Source of the DNA: Rhodospirillaceae bacterium
Lineage (GTDB): Bacteria; Pseudomonadota; Alphaproteobacteria; JAEUKQ01
Length of the DNA: 64,000 bases
Direction: 5' to 3'
Assembly: GCA_016722635.1 (NCBI GenBank)
Contig: JADKIX010000010.1
Coordinates: 186,001 to 250,000 of the forward strand
This document shows, piece by piece, positions 1 to 8,621 of this stretch. How positions within the stretch are numbered: position 1 is the stretch's first letter; each line of letters starts with the position of its first letter. A model generated the notes under the pieces. That model saw only the letters and a list, made by a program, of their open reading frames with translations. It was not told the DNA's origin and did not search any database. Position numbers and translations under genes: made by a program.

Positions 1-260
1 CAATTACCTGTAACTATGATGGTATGCAAAAATATAAAACGATCATTGAAGATCATAGTTTTATTGGTTCAAACACTTCGCTAGTTGCCCCAGTTGTGAT
101 AGGTGAGGGAGCAATGGTGGGTGCAGGCAGTGTTATTACCACAGATGTTCCAGCCAAAGCCATGGCTGTCGGGCGCGCTCCTCAAATAACTAAGGCGGAT
201 GGGGCGGTGCGTTACCGGTTAAAGAAAAAGGTTGTCACCCAAAACCAGGAGAAGAAATAA
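1..260 (+). CDS. glmU: Bifunctional GlmU, C-terminal fragment (N-acetylglucosamine-1-P uridyltransferase / GlcN-1-P acetyltransferase)
   Basis: The reading frame is open from base 3 through the window edge, so this is the 3' end of a longer gene. It begins in the conserved GlmU acetyltransferase motif around NYDG-x-x-K-x-K-T. It continues with left-handed beta-helix hexapeptide repeats (VAPVVIGEGAMVGAGSVIT) and a basic tail ending in KKK. GlmU makes UDP-GlcNAc for peptidoglycan and LPS in the cytoplasm. Its stop codon shares a base with the glmS start (TAATG), so the two are translationally coupled. About 85 residues are visible; the uridyltransferase domain lies outside the window. Confidence 0.9.
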   Translation, partial: ITCNYDGMQKYKTIIEDHSFIGSNTSLVAPVVIGEGAMVGAGSVITTDVPAKAMAVGRAPQITKADGAVRYRLKKKVVTQNQEKK

Positions 261-2086
261 TGTGCGGAATTATCGGGATTGTTGCCCAAAAGCCGGTTTC
301 AACAATATTACTGGACGGTTTGAAACGATTAGAATACCGGGGATATGATTCCGCAGGTATTGCTACCTTGGTCAATGGCAATATTGAACGCCGCCGGGCA
401 GAGGGGAAATTAGAAAAATTAGCCGAATTGGTGGCAGGAAAGCCCTTGCCTGGCATGGTTGGCATTGGCCATACGCGTTGGGCAACCCATGGGAAGCCTA
501 GTGAGAAAAACGCCCATCCCCATGCAACCCAATTGGTGGCACTTGTCCATAACGGTATCATCGAAAATTATCAGGAATTGCGCCAAGAGTTGCAACAAGA
601 GGGATATGGATTTAGTAGTGAAACCGATACAGAAACTATCGCGGTATTGTTGACCCGCTCCCTGGAACAGCAAAAAACTCCTGAACAGGCGGTTGCAGAG
701 GCTTTGCCTAGGTTAAAGGGGGCGTTTTCTTTGGCCATTATCTTTAGCCAGCGCGAAAATATGCTGATTGGGGTTAGGCGGGGCAGCCCCTTAGTGGTGG
801 GGTATGGACAGCGAGAAATGTATTTGGGTTCTGATGCGATTGCTTTGGCTCCCTTAACCAATAAAATAACCTATATGGAAGATAATGATTGGGTGGTTTT
901 AACCACGAAAGGCGCCCAGTTTTATCATGACGGCCAAGTGGTGCAACGTGGGGTCAAACAAACGTCGCTGTCGGGTGAAATGATTGGAAAAGGTGAGTTC
1001 CGTCACTTCATGCTTAAAGAAATTCATGAACAACCGACAATAGTCGGAGATTTATTAAAACATTATTTACAGCCGCAAAACCGATTACCTTATTTCCCGA
1101 ATTTTGTTGGCAAGGTTGATTGGAACAAGTGCGCGCGTTTGAATATTGTAGGATGCGGCACGGCCTATCTGGCGGGCATGGTTGCACGGTATTGGTTTGA
1201 AAAATATGCCCACATTGCTTGCAACGTCGATATTGGCTCGGAATTTAGGTACCGGGAAGGACGTTTGCCTAAAGATGAGATAACCTTAGGGGTTTCCCAG
1301 TCGGGTGAAACCATTGATACGGTCAGTGCTATCCGTTATGCCAAAAGCCAAGGACAAAAAATTATATCCCTCATCAATACCCCCGAAAGCGCCATGGGGC
1401 AAGAAAGCGATGTGGTGGTGCCAACCATGGCAGGGCCGGAAATTGGGGTAGCCTCCACCAAGGCTTTTATGTCGCAACTCACCGTTTTTGCCTGTTTGGC
1501 CATTGAGGCGGGGTTGCAACGGAAAGTCATCGATACAGCAACCGCTAAATTATTGACCACGGAATTGTTGGAAACACCGGCGCAGCTCGCGCAATTCCTG
1601 ACCCAACATCAACAAGTTGAAGAACTGGCTGCTATTCTTTCAAAAGCCAGGGATGTACTGTTTTTAGGTCGCGGCATATCTTATCCCTTAGCTTTGGAAG
1701 GGGCTTTGAAATTTAAGGAACTGACTTATATCCATGCGGAAGGTTATGCGGCGGGCGAGATGAAACATGGGCCAATTGCTTTGATTGATAATAAAATGCC
1801 GGTTATCGTCATAGCCCCTGTAGACCATCTATTTGAAAAAACCCTAAGTAATATGGAGGTAGTGGCTGCCCGGGGTGGGAGGATTGTGTTAATCACCGAC
1901 CAGCAAGGCCATGACCGGGTCAAAATAAAAATAGATCATCGCTTGGTGGTGCCAAATTCTTATCCCATTAACAGCCCGATGATTTATGCCATGCCATTGC
2001 AAATGCTGGCCTATCATGCGGCGCGCATTAAGGGGAATGATGTGGATCAGCCCAGAAATTTGGCTAAAAGCGTTACGGTTGAATAG
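260..2086 (+). CDS. glmS: Glutamine--fructose-6-phosphate aminotransferase (isomerizing)
   Basis: GlmS converts fructose-6-phosphate and glutamine to glucosamine-6-phosphate, the first committed step to UDP-GlcNAc. The protein starts MCGIIGIV, giving the N-terminal Cys nucleophile of the class II glutamine amidotransferase domain (about residues 1-240). Two SIS sugar-isomerase domains follow (about 285-425 and 455-600), with SQSGETIDT and ASTKAF motifs, and the C-terminus ends in the conserved LAKSVTVE. At 608 residues it matches the usual family length. It overlaps the glmU stop by one base, so the two enzymes of the same pathway form an operon. No ribozyme-like leader is possible because no untranslated leader exists. 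Confidence 0.97.
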   Translation: MCGIIGIVAQKPVSTILLDGLKRLEYRGYDSAGIATLVNGNIERRRAEGKLEKLAELVAGKPLPGMVGIGHTRWATHGKPSEKNAHPHATQLVALVHNGIIENYQELRQELQQEGYGFSSETDTETIAVLLTRSLEQQKTPEQAVAEALPRLKGAFSLAIIFSQRENMLIGVRRGSPLVVGYGQREMYLGSDAIALAPLTNKITYMEDNDWVVLTTKGAQFYHDGQVVQRGVKQTSLSGEMIGKGEFRHFMLKEIHEQPTIVGDLLKHYLQPQNRLPYFPNFVGKVDWNKCARLNIVGCGTAYLAGMVARYWFEKYAHIACNVDIGSEFRYREGRLPKDEITLGVSQSGETIDTVSAIRYAKSQGQKIISLINTPESAMGQESDVVVPTMAGPEIGVASTKAFMSQLTVFACLAIEAGLQRKVIDTATAKLLTTELLETPAQLAQFLTQHQQVEELAAILSKARDVLFLGRGISYPLALEGALKFKELTYIHAEGYAAGEMKHGPIALIDNKMPVIVIAPVDHLFEKTLSNMEVVAARGGRIVLITDQQGHDRVKIKIDHRLVVPNSYPINSPMIYAMPLQMLAYHAARIKGNDVDQPRNLAKSVTVE

Positions 2087-2108
2087 GCGGGAAACCTGAT
2101 AGGCTTGA

Positions 2109-2684
2109 TTATTTAAGCCAAGAAATGGGTTTGTTACAAACAGTTGTTTCAGTCATGGCAGTTCCGGTGGGCAAATGGCGGGAATTACCATTTTCAATCA
2201 TCAGGGAATAAGCGATGATAACGGTTTCATGGTTTTTAGATAATGGGTGGTCTGCAAAGATGATTTGGCTATCGGTTAAGCCGATATTGAAACAGCTGGT
2301 ACGCAGCCCGGATATTTCCTGATCGTCAAAATACGAAAAGCAAGCTTTCGGATTTTCCTCTCTAACCCACCAAATGCCTTTATAATAACAATCATCCCAA
2401 AAATAGGTGGACCGGCCATCGGCTTGGTAATACTCAATCCATTGACGGCCAGGATCATTGCTGAATTCTCCAATGATCGTATGTTCCTGAAATAGGGTTT
2501 TTAATAGCTGTTCATCTTCAATCCAATTGATTGACGAGTTTTGGCCAAATGACATGGTCGGTAAAAACCAAATGATTAATAACCCAGTAAAGAAGGGACT
2601 GAGAAATCGATAGAAGCTATTACCTAGTGATAAGAGCTTGGAATATCGGTAAGTCATTAAATAAAGATGCTTAAATTGATGCAA
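2109..2684 (-). CDS. Secreted protein of unknown function with four cysteines
   Basis: I do not recognise a named family. The 191-residue protein has a hydrophobic segment at about residues 28-47 ending in FGQ, which reads as a signal peptide; Met10 (2657) is an alternative start. The mature part is rich in aromatic residues with the pattern Y-x-x-DGR-x-x-Y-x-W, then a KGIWWV block. Cysteines lie in DDCYY, KACFSY, RTSCFN and TTVCNK, consistent with two disulfides in the periplasm. The G-x-W / C-F-x-Y / C-F spacing resembles small periplasmic modules common in alphaproteobacteria, from memory only. It stands alone, convergent with glmS, 22 bp from its stop. Confidence 0.6.
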   Translation of the reverse strand: MHQFKHLYLMTYRYSKLLSLGNSFYRFLSPFFTGLLIIWFLPTMSFGQNSSINWIEDEQLLKTLFQEHTIIGEFSNDPGRQWIEYYQADGRSTYFWDDCYYKGIWWVREENPKACFSYFDDQEISGLRTSCFNIGLTDSQIIFADHPLSKNHETVIIAYSLMIENGNSRHLPTGTAMTETTVCNKPISWLK

Positions 2685-2793
2685 ATGCCCTAATCTTTCC
2701 TACAATAGATTGCCTGCCCGTGAAAACATACAAATCCTACCTGATGATCTGAATGAATGATAGAGGCTTTTTACGGTATAGCCGATTGCTTGG

Positions 2794-2822
2794 TTGAATA
2801 TTAAGATTGCAGGTGCTATAAA
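2794..2822 (+). promoter_or_regulatory. Candidate sigma-70-type promoter for gabD
   Basis: TTGAAT at 2794-2799 and TATAAA at 2817-2822 are separated by 17 bp and lie about 65 bp before the gabD start, in a gene-free gap. The match to the consensus is 4/6 and 5/6. No operator is evident. Confidence 0.4.
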
Positions 2823-2887
2823 ACGTAAATCAATTATCGTCAGTTGGTGAAAAAAATTCTTCTTGTCCTTTATTGTAGGGTTATCCC

Positions 2888-4366
2888 ATGAACCATTCAA
2901 AAACACTGCCTTTAAAAGATCACAGCCTTTTGAAACCGCAAGCCTATATTGCTGGAAAATGGTTGGGTGCGGACAATCAAAAAACCATTGCCGTCAAAAA
3001 TCCGGCAAATGGGCAAGTAATATCAGAAATCCCTCATATGGGTCAGGGGGAAACCAAGCGCGCGATCGAAGCGGCCCATGCGGCTTGGCCCGTCTGGCGG
3101 GCAAAATCCGCGAAGGAACGGTCGCAAATATTGCGGAAATGGTATGATTTGATTTTGCAAAACCAGGAAGATTTGGCTTTAATCATGACGGCAGAGCAAG
3201 GAAAGCCCCTGGTCGAATCGAGATCAGAGGTTGCCTATGGCGCGTCCTTTATTGAATGGTTTGCCGAAGAGGGCAAGCGCGTTTATGGCGATGTCATCCC
3301 TCACTCGCAATCCGATAAGCGGATTGTTGTTTTAAAACAGCCGGTCGGTGTGGTGGCTGCCATCACCCCTTGGAATTTCCCTAATGCGATGATCACGCGT
3401 AAATGCGGCCCTGCTTTGGCTGCTGGCTGCACCATCGTAATCAAACCGGCTACCCAAACGCCGCTTTCTGCTTTTGCATTAGTGGTGTTGGCGGAACGTG
3501 CGGGTTTTCCAGCTGGCGTAATCAATATTGTTACTGGCTCCGCGCAAGAAATTGGTAAGGAATTAACCACCAATCCCTTGGTACGCAAAGTCAGCTTTAC
3601 GGGATCAACGGAGGTTGGGAAGATATTGATGCAGCAATGTGCTGGCACGGTTAAAAAGCTGTCTCTTGAATTAGGGGGCAATGCCCCTTTCATCGTTTTT
3701 GATGATGCGGATATCGATGCAGCGGTTGAGGGGGCGATCGCTTCCAAATTCCGCAATGCCGGTCAAACTTGCGTGTGCGCTAACCGCTTGTTGGTACAAG
3801 ACAAAATATATGACAGTTTTGCCAAGAAATTAACCGAAGCAGTTACAAAATTAAAAATTGGCAATGGGGCAGAATCAGGGGTACAACAGGGCCCTTTGAT
3901 TGATATGAAAGCGATTGCCAAAATTGAGCAGCATATTGAAGATGCGCTGAAAAAAGGTGCAAAATTGATTGCTGGCGGAAAAAAGCATACCCTAGGGCAT
4001 AGTTTTTTTGAACCAACTGTTATGACGGGTGTTACGGGTGCCATGCTGGTGGCTCACGAGGAGACTTTTGGCCCCCTGGCCCCTTTATTCCGGTTTAAAA
4101 CGGAACAAGAAGCCATTCAACTGGCGAACGCCACTGAATATGGATTGGCAGGTTATTTTTACAGCCGTGATCTTGCCCGCGTGTGGCGGGTTGCCGAAGC
4201 GCTGGAATGCGGGATTGTGGGTATTAACACCGGCATTATTTCAACTGAAGTGGCGCCGTTCGGGGGGATTAAAGAAAGCGGTATGGGTCGGGAAGGTTCT
4301 AAATATGGCATCGAAGATTTTATTGAGATAAAGTATCTTTGTATTGGCGGCATTCACCCTGTTTAA
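2888..4366 (+). CDS. gabD: NAD(P)-dependent succinate-semialdehyde dehydrogenase
   Basis: This aldehyde dehydrogenase superfamily enzyme probably oxidises succinate semialdehyde to succinate at the end of GABA catabolism. Visible motifs are ITPWNFP in the cofactor site, FTGSTEVG for nucleotide contact, LELGGNAP with the general base Glu261, and GQTCVCANR with the catalytic Cys295. The C-terminal PFGGIKESGMGREG block is typical of the GabD subfamily. The length of 492 residues is close to the E. coli enzyme. A promoter candidate lies upstream, and the nicotinate phosphoribosyltransferase gene follows after 9 bp. A related glutarate- or methylmalonate-semialdehyde substrate cannot be excluded. 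Confidence 0.88.
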   Translation: MNHSKTLPLKDHSLLKPQAYIAGKWLGADNQKTIAVKNPANGQVISEIPHMGQGETKRAIEAAHAAWPVWRAKSAKERSQILRKWYDLILQNQEDLALIMTAEQGKPLVESRSEVAYGASFIEWFAEEGKRVYGDVIPHSQSDKRIVVLKQPVGVVAAITPWNFPNAMITRKCGPALAAGCTIVIKPATQTPLSAFALVVLAERAGFPAGVINIVTGSAQEIGKELTTNPLVRKVSFTGSTEVGKILMQQCAGTVKKLSLELGGNAPFIVFDDADIDAAVEGAIASKFRNAGQTCVCANRLLVQDKIYDSFAKKLTEAVTKLKIGNGAESGVQQGPLIDMKAIAKIEQHIEDALKKGAKLIAGGKKHTLGHSFFEPTVMTGVTGAMLVAHEETFGPLAPLFRFKTEQEAIQLANATEYGLAGYFYSRDLARVWRVAEALECGIVGINTGIISTEVAPFGGIKESGMGREGSKYGIEDFIEIKYLCIGGIHPV

Positions 4367-4375
4367 TAGAGTTTT

Positions 4376-5518
4376 ATGATGATACATGAATCTTTTTCCG
4401 AAACCCAAATTAGCCAATGGACAGACAAGTATTTTGCAAGCACGAAAAAAATCGTGGAGAAATTTGGCGACAATAAGGTGACTTATGCGGTTTTCATGCG
4501 TCGTCCGGTTGTGTCGGCCCCTAAACTGGCGATTGATTGGCTCAATCAAATTGCCAAACTTCGCCAGACAACATTTGAGATCGAATGTCTTTACCCGGAA
4601 GGAAAATGGGTGGGGGCGGGGGAGCCGATTTTATACATCACCGGCCAATTTTCCCAACTAGTTGATTTAGAAACCTTGTTTTTGCAGAAATTAGGGCCAG
4701 CTTGCGTGGCGGCTTTTAACGCCTATACCATGTGTGCGGATCTGCCAAAAGTTGCTTTCATTGCGATGGATGCTCGCCATTGTGCAGGGCTTGAGATGGC
4801 AGAAATCATGGCTTATGCGGCCAGTGTCGGCTCCGATCGGGCGAAGCGTAAAGTGGGGGCTAAGGGATTTATTGGCAATGCCACGGCAGCCACGGCCCAT
4901 TATTTTAACCGCTCCGATGCCTTAGGTACAATGCCACATGCCTTAATTGGGTATGCGGGATCAACATTACGGGCAGTTGAGTTATACCAACAAACTTTCC
5001 CAACGGAGCCTGTAACGGCCTTGGTCGATTATTTTGGCAAAGAAATTACTGATAGTTTGGAAGTTTGCCATAAATTCCGTAATCTGATTGCCCAAGAAAA
5101 GCTAAGTATCCGTTTAGATACGCCAGGCAGCCGTTTTATCGAAGGATTGGATCAGGCTAAATCTTATGCAGTCTTAGATAAAGTTGCCCCTCAGGCAATT
5201 CGCGGTTACCGAACGGAAGCAGAATTAAAATATCTGGTGGGGGCAGGGGTTTCTGCCGCTGCGGTTTTTTGCTTAAGGGAAGCTTTGGATGCCCACGGTT
5301 TCCAAAAAGTTAAAATTGTTGTTTCATCTGGTTTTGATCCTGCCAAATGTAAAGTGATGGCGGAAGCCAAAGCGCCGATTGATGTGGTTGGCACCGGTTC
5401 TTATTTGCCGCTGATTTGGACGGAAACCTATGCCACGGGTGATATCATTGAATATAACGGCCAACAACGGGTCAAAATTGGTCGTGAGTTTTTATTCCGC
5501 AAAAATCCAAAAACCTAA
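4376..5518 (+). CDS. pncB: Nicotinate phosphoribosyltransferase
   Basis: The enzyme attaches PRPP-derived ribose-5-phosphate to nicotinate, giving nicotinate mononucleotide in the Preiss-Handler NAD salvage route. At 380 residues it is a compact member of the family. The conserved stretch MDARHCAG at residues 131-138, an HALIGYAGST loop and a C-terminal VVGTGSYLP phosphate-binding loop support the call. ATG codons at 4376 and 4379 are both possible starts; neither has a strong ribosome-binding site. It lies 9 bp after gabD, so the two are probably co-transcribed, linking an NAD-using oxidation with NAD salvage. No transcription terminator is obvious behind it. Confidence 0.85.
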   Translation: MMIHESFSETQISQWTDKYFASTKKIVEKFGDNKVTYAVFMRRPVVSAPKLAIDWLNQIAKLRQTTFEIECLYPEGKWVGAGEPILYITGQFSQLVDLETLFLQKLGPACVAAFNAYTMCADLPKVAFIAMDARHCAGLEMAEIMAYAASVGSDRAKRKVGAKGFIGNATAATAHYFNRSDALGTMPHALIGYAGSTLRAVELYQQTFPTEPVTALVDYFGKEITDSLEVCHKFRNLIAQEKLSIRLDTPGSRFIEGLDQAKSYAVLDKVAPQAIRGYRTEAELKYLVGAGVSAAAVFCLREALDAHGFQKVKIVVSSGFDPAKCKVMAEAKAPIDVVGTGSYLPLIWTETYATGDIIEYNGQQRVKIGREFLFRKNPKT

Positions 5519-5633
5519 ATTGACAGGTGTCAATCATGATAGGGTATAAGAGTTTCTATTCATTTCTTAAACCTCCTTTGCACTAAACCCAGGCTTTTTT
5601 GAGCCCTAGTACTTCGAGTGAAGCAATGGAACC

Positions 5634-6854
5634 TTACCCAACAATATTCTTTTTTCGCAAAGCTAAAATTTCAGAGCGGGAAAGGTTTAGGATATCTTTT
5701 AAAACTTCCTCCGTGTGTTCGCCAAGGCGGGGGGGAGCCGTCCGGTAAGTGACAGGGGTAGCTGACATTTTAATGGGGTTGCCGATTAATTCAACCTCTT
5801 GGGAAGAAGACAAAGGATAATCCATCTTTATTTTCATGTTCCGTGCTAGAATTTGCGGATCCTCAAAAACTTGGGCAATATTATTGACGGGGCTGCAAGG
5901 TACGCCCATGGTTGTTAATTGGTCGACCCAATATTTTTGAGGATGTTGACGGGTGATATCTTGCAACAACGGGTATAAAATACTGCGGTTTTTGACTCGT
6001 TGATGATTAGTATTAAACCGCGGATCTTCACTAATTTGGAAACATTGAGCTACTTGACAGAATTTTTGGAATTGCTGGTCATTGCCGATGGCTAAAACAA
6101 AATGACCATCTTGGCAGGGCATCACGGTATAAGGAACGATGTTTGGATGTTCATTGCCAAAACGTTGAGGCGTCTGACCTGAGGTCAAATAATTCATCCC
6201 AACATTGGCAAGCCAGGCCACTTGGGTATCCAACAAACCCAAATCAATATATTGGCCGTGCTGATGGTGATGGCGGTGGTTAAGGGCGGCCAATACGGCA
6301 ACTGCTGCATACATGCCACACATTAAATCGGCCACAGCCACCCCAACCTTCATCGGCTGACCGTTTAATTCACCGGTAATACTCATTAACCCACCCATTG
6401 CCTGTGCTAAAAAATCATAACCAGGTCTTGCAGCATAGGGACCGTTTTGGCCAAATCCCGTAATGGAACAATAAATTAATTGGGGGAAGTCCGGTGATAA
6501 TTGCGGATAGGCCAGGCCGTATTTTTCCATATCGCCAACTTTGAAATTTTCAATCAATATATCACAGCTGCCCGCTAAATTTTTAATTAAATCCTGGCCG
6601 GGTTTTTGGGCAATATCGATGGCTAAGGATTTTTTATTACGGTTTGCAGATAAATAATAAGCGCTTTCCGTGCTTTCCTGGCCCTTACTGTTTTTGACGT
6701 AAGGAGGACCCCATTTTCTGGTATCGTCCCCTGCGCCGGGTTTTTCTATTTTGATCACCTCTGCTCCCAAATCACCCAAAAGCTGCGTGCAACTGGGGCC
6801 CGCCAAAATCCTTGTCAGATCAAGAACCCGAATACCTGTTAAAGAGCCGATCAT
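5634..6854 (-). CDS. CaiB/BaiF family (class III) CoA-transferase
   Basis: Class III CoA-transferases move CoA between organic acids through an aspartyl-CoA thioester. The protein shows the family's N-terminal VLDLTRILAGP, GAEVIKIEKP, an NRNKKSL block and ITGFGQNGPY. The catalytic Asp sits in VAVADLMCGM, residue 176 from the start used here. The donor and acceptor acids are not predictable from sequence. An ATG six codons upstream (6872) is possible, but GGGGG lies just before the ATG at 6854, so that start is preferred, giving 406 residues. It follows ruvX by 25 bp on the same strand and is probably co-transcribed with it. No partner acyl-CoA gene is adjacent. Confidence 0.88.
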   Translation of the reverse strand: MIGSLTGIRVLDLTRILAGPSCTQLLGDLGAEVIKIEKPGAGDDTRKWGPPYVKNSKGQESTESAYYLSANRNKKSLAIDIAQKPGQDLIKNLAGSCDILIENFKVGDMEKYGLAYPQLSPDFPQLIYCSITGFGQNGPYAARPGYDFLAQAMGGLMSITGELNGQPMKVGVAVADLMCGMYAAVAVLAALNHRHHHQHGQYIDLGLLDTQVAWLANVGMNYLTSGQTPQRFGNEHPNIVPYTVMPCQDGHFVLAIGNDQQFQKFCQVAQCFQISEDPRFNTNHQRVKNRSILYPLLQDITRQHPQKYWVDQLTTMGVPCSPVNNIAQVFEDPQILARNMKIKMDYPLSSSQEVELIGNPIKMSATPVTYRTAPPRLGEHTEEVLKDILNLSRSEILALRKKNIVG

Positions 6855-6879
6855 TTTTCCCCCAATTTTCATGTGTTCT

Positions 6880-7377
6880 TTATATGCTTGATGATGTCGC
6901 GATCAAGGTGGATGAAAAACTATCCAGAAAACCTTGTAATATATAGGTGGCTGCCAGTTTATCAACCAGTTTATCCCTTTTCTGCCGGGAGATATCCGCG
7001 TCAATCATCTGCCGATTGACGGCCATGGTGGATAACCGTTCATCCCAGAAAATAATCGGGATATCTTTTTTTTGGATAATGTTTTTGGCAAATTGCTGCA
7101 CCGATTGGCATCTTGGCCCTTCACTGCCATTCATATTGAGAGGAAATCCGATGACGACCACATATATCTGAAATTCATCAATGGTTTTTTGCAATTCCAT
7201 GTAATCTCGGTGAAATTTTTGCCGCTTGATGGTGCGTAAAGGGGAGGCAATGATTAATCCTGCATCACTCAGTGCTATGCCAATGGTTTTCTCCCCGACA
7301 TCCAAGCCTATGATCCGGGAATGGCGAGATTTGTGCAAAAGTAAAAATTCTTGTCTGGTAATAATCATGGCGTCCAA
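6880..7377 (-). CDS. ruvX: Putative pre-16S rRNA nuclease / Holliday-junction resolvase-like protein (YqgF)
   Basis: YqgF has an RNase H-like fold and acts in maturation of the 16S rRNA 5' end; an older proposal is Holliday-junction resolution. The first acidic residue is Asp26 in GLDVGEKTIGIAL. The second conserved block is VIGFPLNMNGSEG, then FWDERLST with the catalytic Glu, and a C-terminal DKLAATYILQ with the last Asp. At 165 residues it is longer than E. coli YqgF because of about 20 extra N-terminal residues; later in-frame starts could shorten it. It is the first gene of a reverse-strand pair with the CoA-transferase. Confidence 0.9.
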   Translation of the reverse strand: MDAMIITRQEFLLLHKSRHSRIIGLDVGEKTIGIALSDAGLIIASPLRTIKRQKFHRDYMELQKTIDEFQIYVVVIGFPLNMNGSEGPRCQSVQQFAKNIIQKKDIPIIFWDERLSTMAVNRQMIDADISRQKRDKLVDKLAATYILQGFLDSFSSTLIATSSSI

Positions 7378-7677
7378 TTTTAATACGGATGAGATAAGTT
7401 AATTATGATACGAAAATATAACTGGCTTTGCCAAAGATATGCTATTATTTTCTGCATAGTTAAGCGATCACCCTTTGGTAAATCCATGAGACAGGGATAA
7501 CATTAAGTTTATTTTTTATAATTACCTGTTATGTTGAACCTTTCAGGTAAGAATACCTCATTCACCATCACGACGGAAAGATAAGCGATTGATTGACGAT
7601 AAAAAATGGCCGTTATTTTTATACCCGATGAGACTGGCCAGTTATCAATTAATTTTTGGCGATAAACGGTCTTAGCC
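7378..7677 (+). other. Intergenic region between divergent ruvX and the LysE-type gene
   Basis: These 300 bases are AT-rich and should hold the divergent promoters. I see no open frame with a ribosome-binding site, no tRNA and no strong hairpin. TATAAT occurs at 7517-7522 but lacks a matching -35 box. Confidence 0.4.
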
Positions 7678-8436
7678 ATGGGTGCAGAAGAATATGGGTT
7701 GCTGATGCTGGTAATCAAGGGCGCCTCAATCGGATTTGTGATAGGCATTCCCGTTGGGCCGACTGCATTGCTGCTCATACGACGCACTATTGTATCGGGT
7801 TGGGCTGGCGGGCTATCTGTAAGTGCAGGGGCAGCTTTTGCCGATGCTGTTTATGGAGGGGTTGCGGCCTATGGTTTATCGCTAGTAGGCAATTTTTTTA
7901 TCTATTACAAAGAATGGGTTAGTGTAATTGGTTTTATTATTTTAGTGAGTTTGGGGATTGTGGAATGGCGTTCGCATCCGCCCGATCCTTTGGCCAATAA
8001 CCCAACCGATCCCAAAACCCTTATCAGGGGTTTTGCGGTTTCTTTGTCCATTACCTTTTTTAATCCCATGACCTTGTTTTCGATGACGGCGATAATGGCT
8101 GGATTTGGCGTATTGGGACAAGGGGTTGGCAAGTTAGGTGATCCGGTTTATGGGGATTTCGCGATTATATTATTCATTATAGCCCTTTTTCTAGGATCTT
8201 TGATCTGGTGGACATTATTAACCCTCATAACAAAATTTATTAAAAACCGCTTAAGCCAAAAAATGCTCTTAAGATTAAGCCGCTTCTCAGCTATTTTATT
8301 GGTTGGTTTTGGCATCTATGTCTTGACCCATACCTTTCAAATGACCGAAGAGCAGAGCAATAACAATCTTGATGATCTGGCCCCAAATTCCATTAGCTTT
8401 ATGCCCAAGGAGGTAGGCTTTGTTTTCCTTGGATAA
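7678..8436 (+). CDS. LysE/RhtB-family amino-acid exporter
   Basis: The 252-residue protein is very hydrophobic with about six transmembrane segments. It carries the LysE-family N-terminal signature GFVIGIPVGPTALLLIRR and the second-half motif FFNPMTLFSMTA. Members export amino acids or similar small molecules across the inner membrane; the substrate here cannot be named. A charged loop around SHPPDPLANNPTDP separates the two halves. The start at 7678 has only a weak ribosome-binding site. It stands alone between the reverse-strand ruvX pair and hemB, with no regulator nearby. The last 30 residues are hydrophilic and not part of the usual domain. Confidence 0.82.
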   Translation: MGAEEYGLLMLVIKGASIGFVIGIPVGPTALLLIRRTIVSGWAGGLSVSAGAAFADAVYGGVAAYGLSLVGNFFIYYKEWVSVIGFIILVSLGIVEWRSHPPDPLANNPTDPKTLIRGFAVSLSITFFNPMTLFSMTAIMAGFGVLGQGVGKLGDPVYGDFAIILFIIALFLGSLIWWTLLTLITKFIKNRLSQKMLLRLSRFSAILLVGFGIYVLTHTFQMTEEQSNNNLDDLAPNSISFMPKEVGFVFLG

Positions 8437-8621
8437 GCCCTTATAGGGAAGTTGCATCGGCCAAAATTGGGGATCTCTTAAAAAGACAGTAAAATAGGTG
8501 CTGAAAACAGATTGTTTTTTTTGAGCAACAAAGCTGATTGGCTAGATATTCATGACCTTTTGCCCAAAGAAAACGATAGGGACAAACCTGGGAATATAGA
8601 CATAAACTCTTAACCCCTGGG

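Noticed and set aside
5519..5633. Terminator after the nicotinate phosphoribosyltransferase gene
   Set aside because: GGCT/AGCC around a T run gives only a 4-bp stem and no following T tract.
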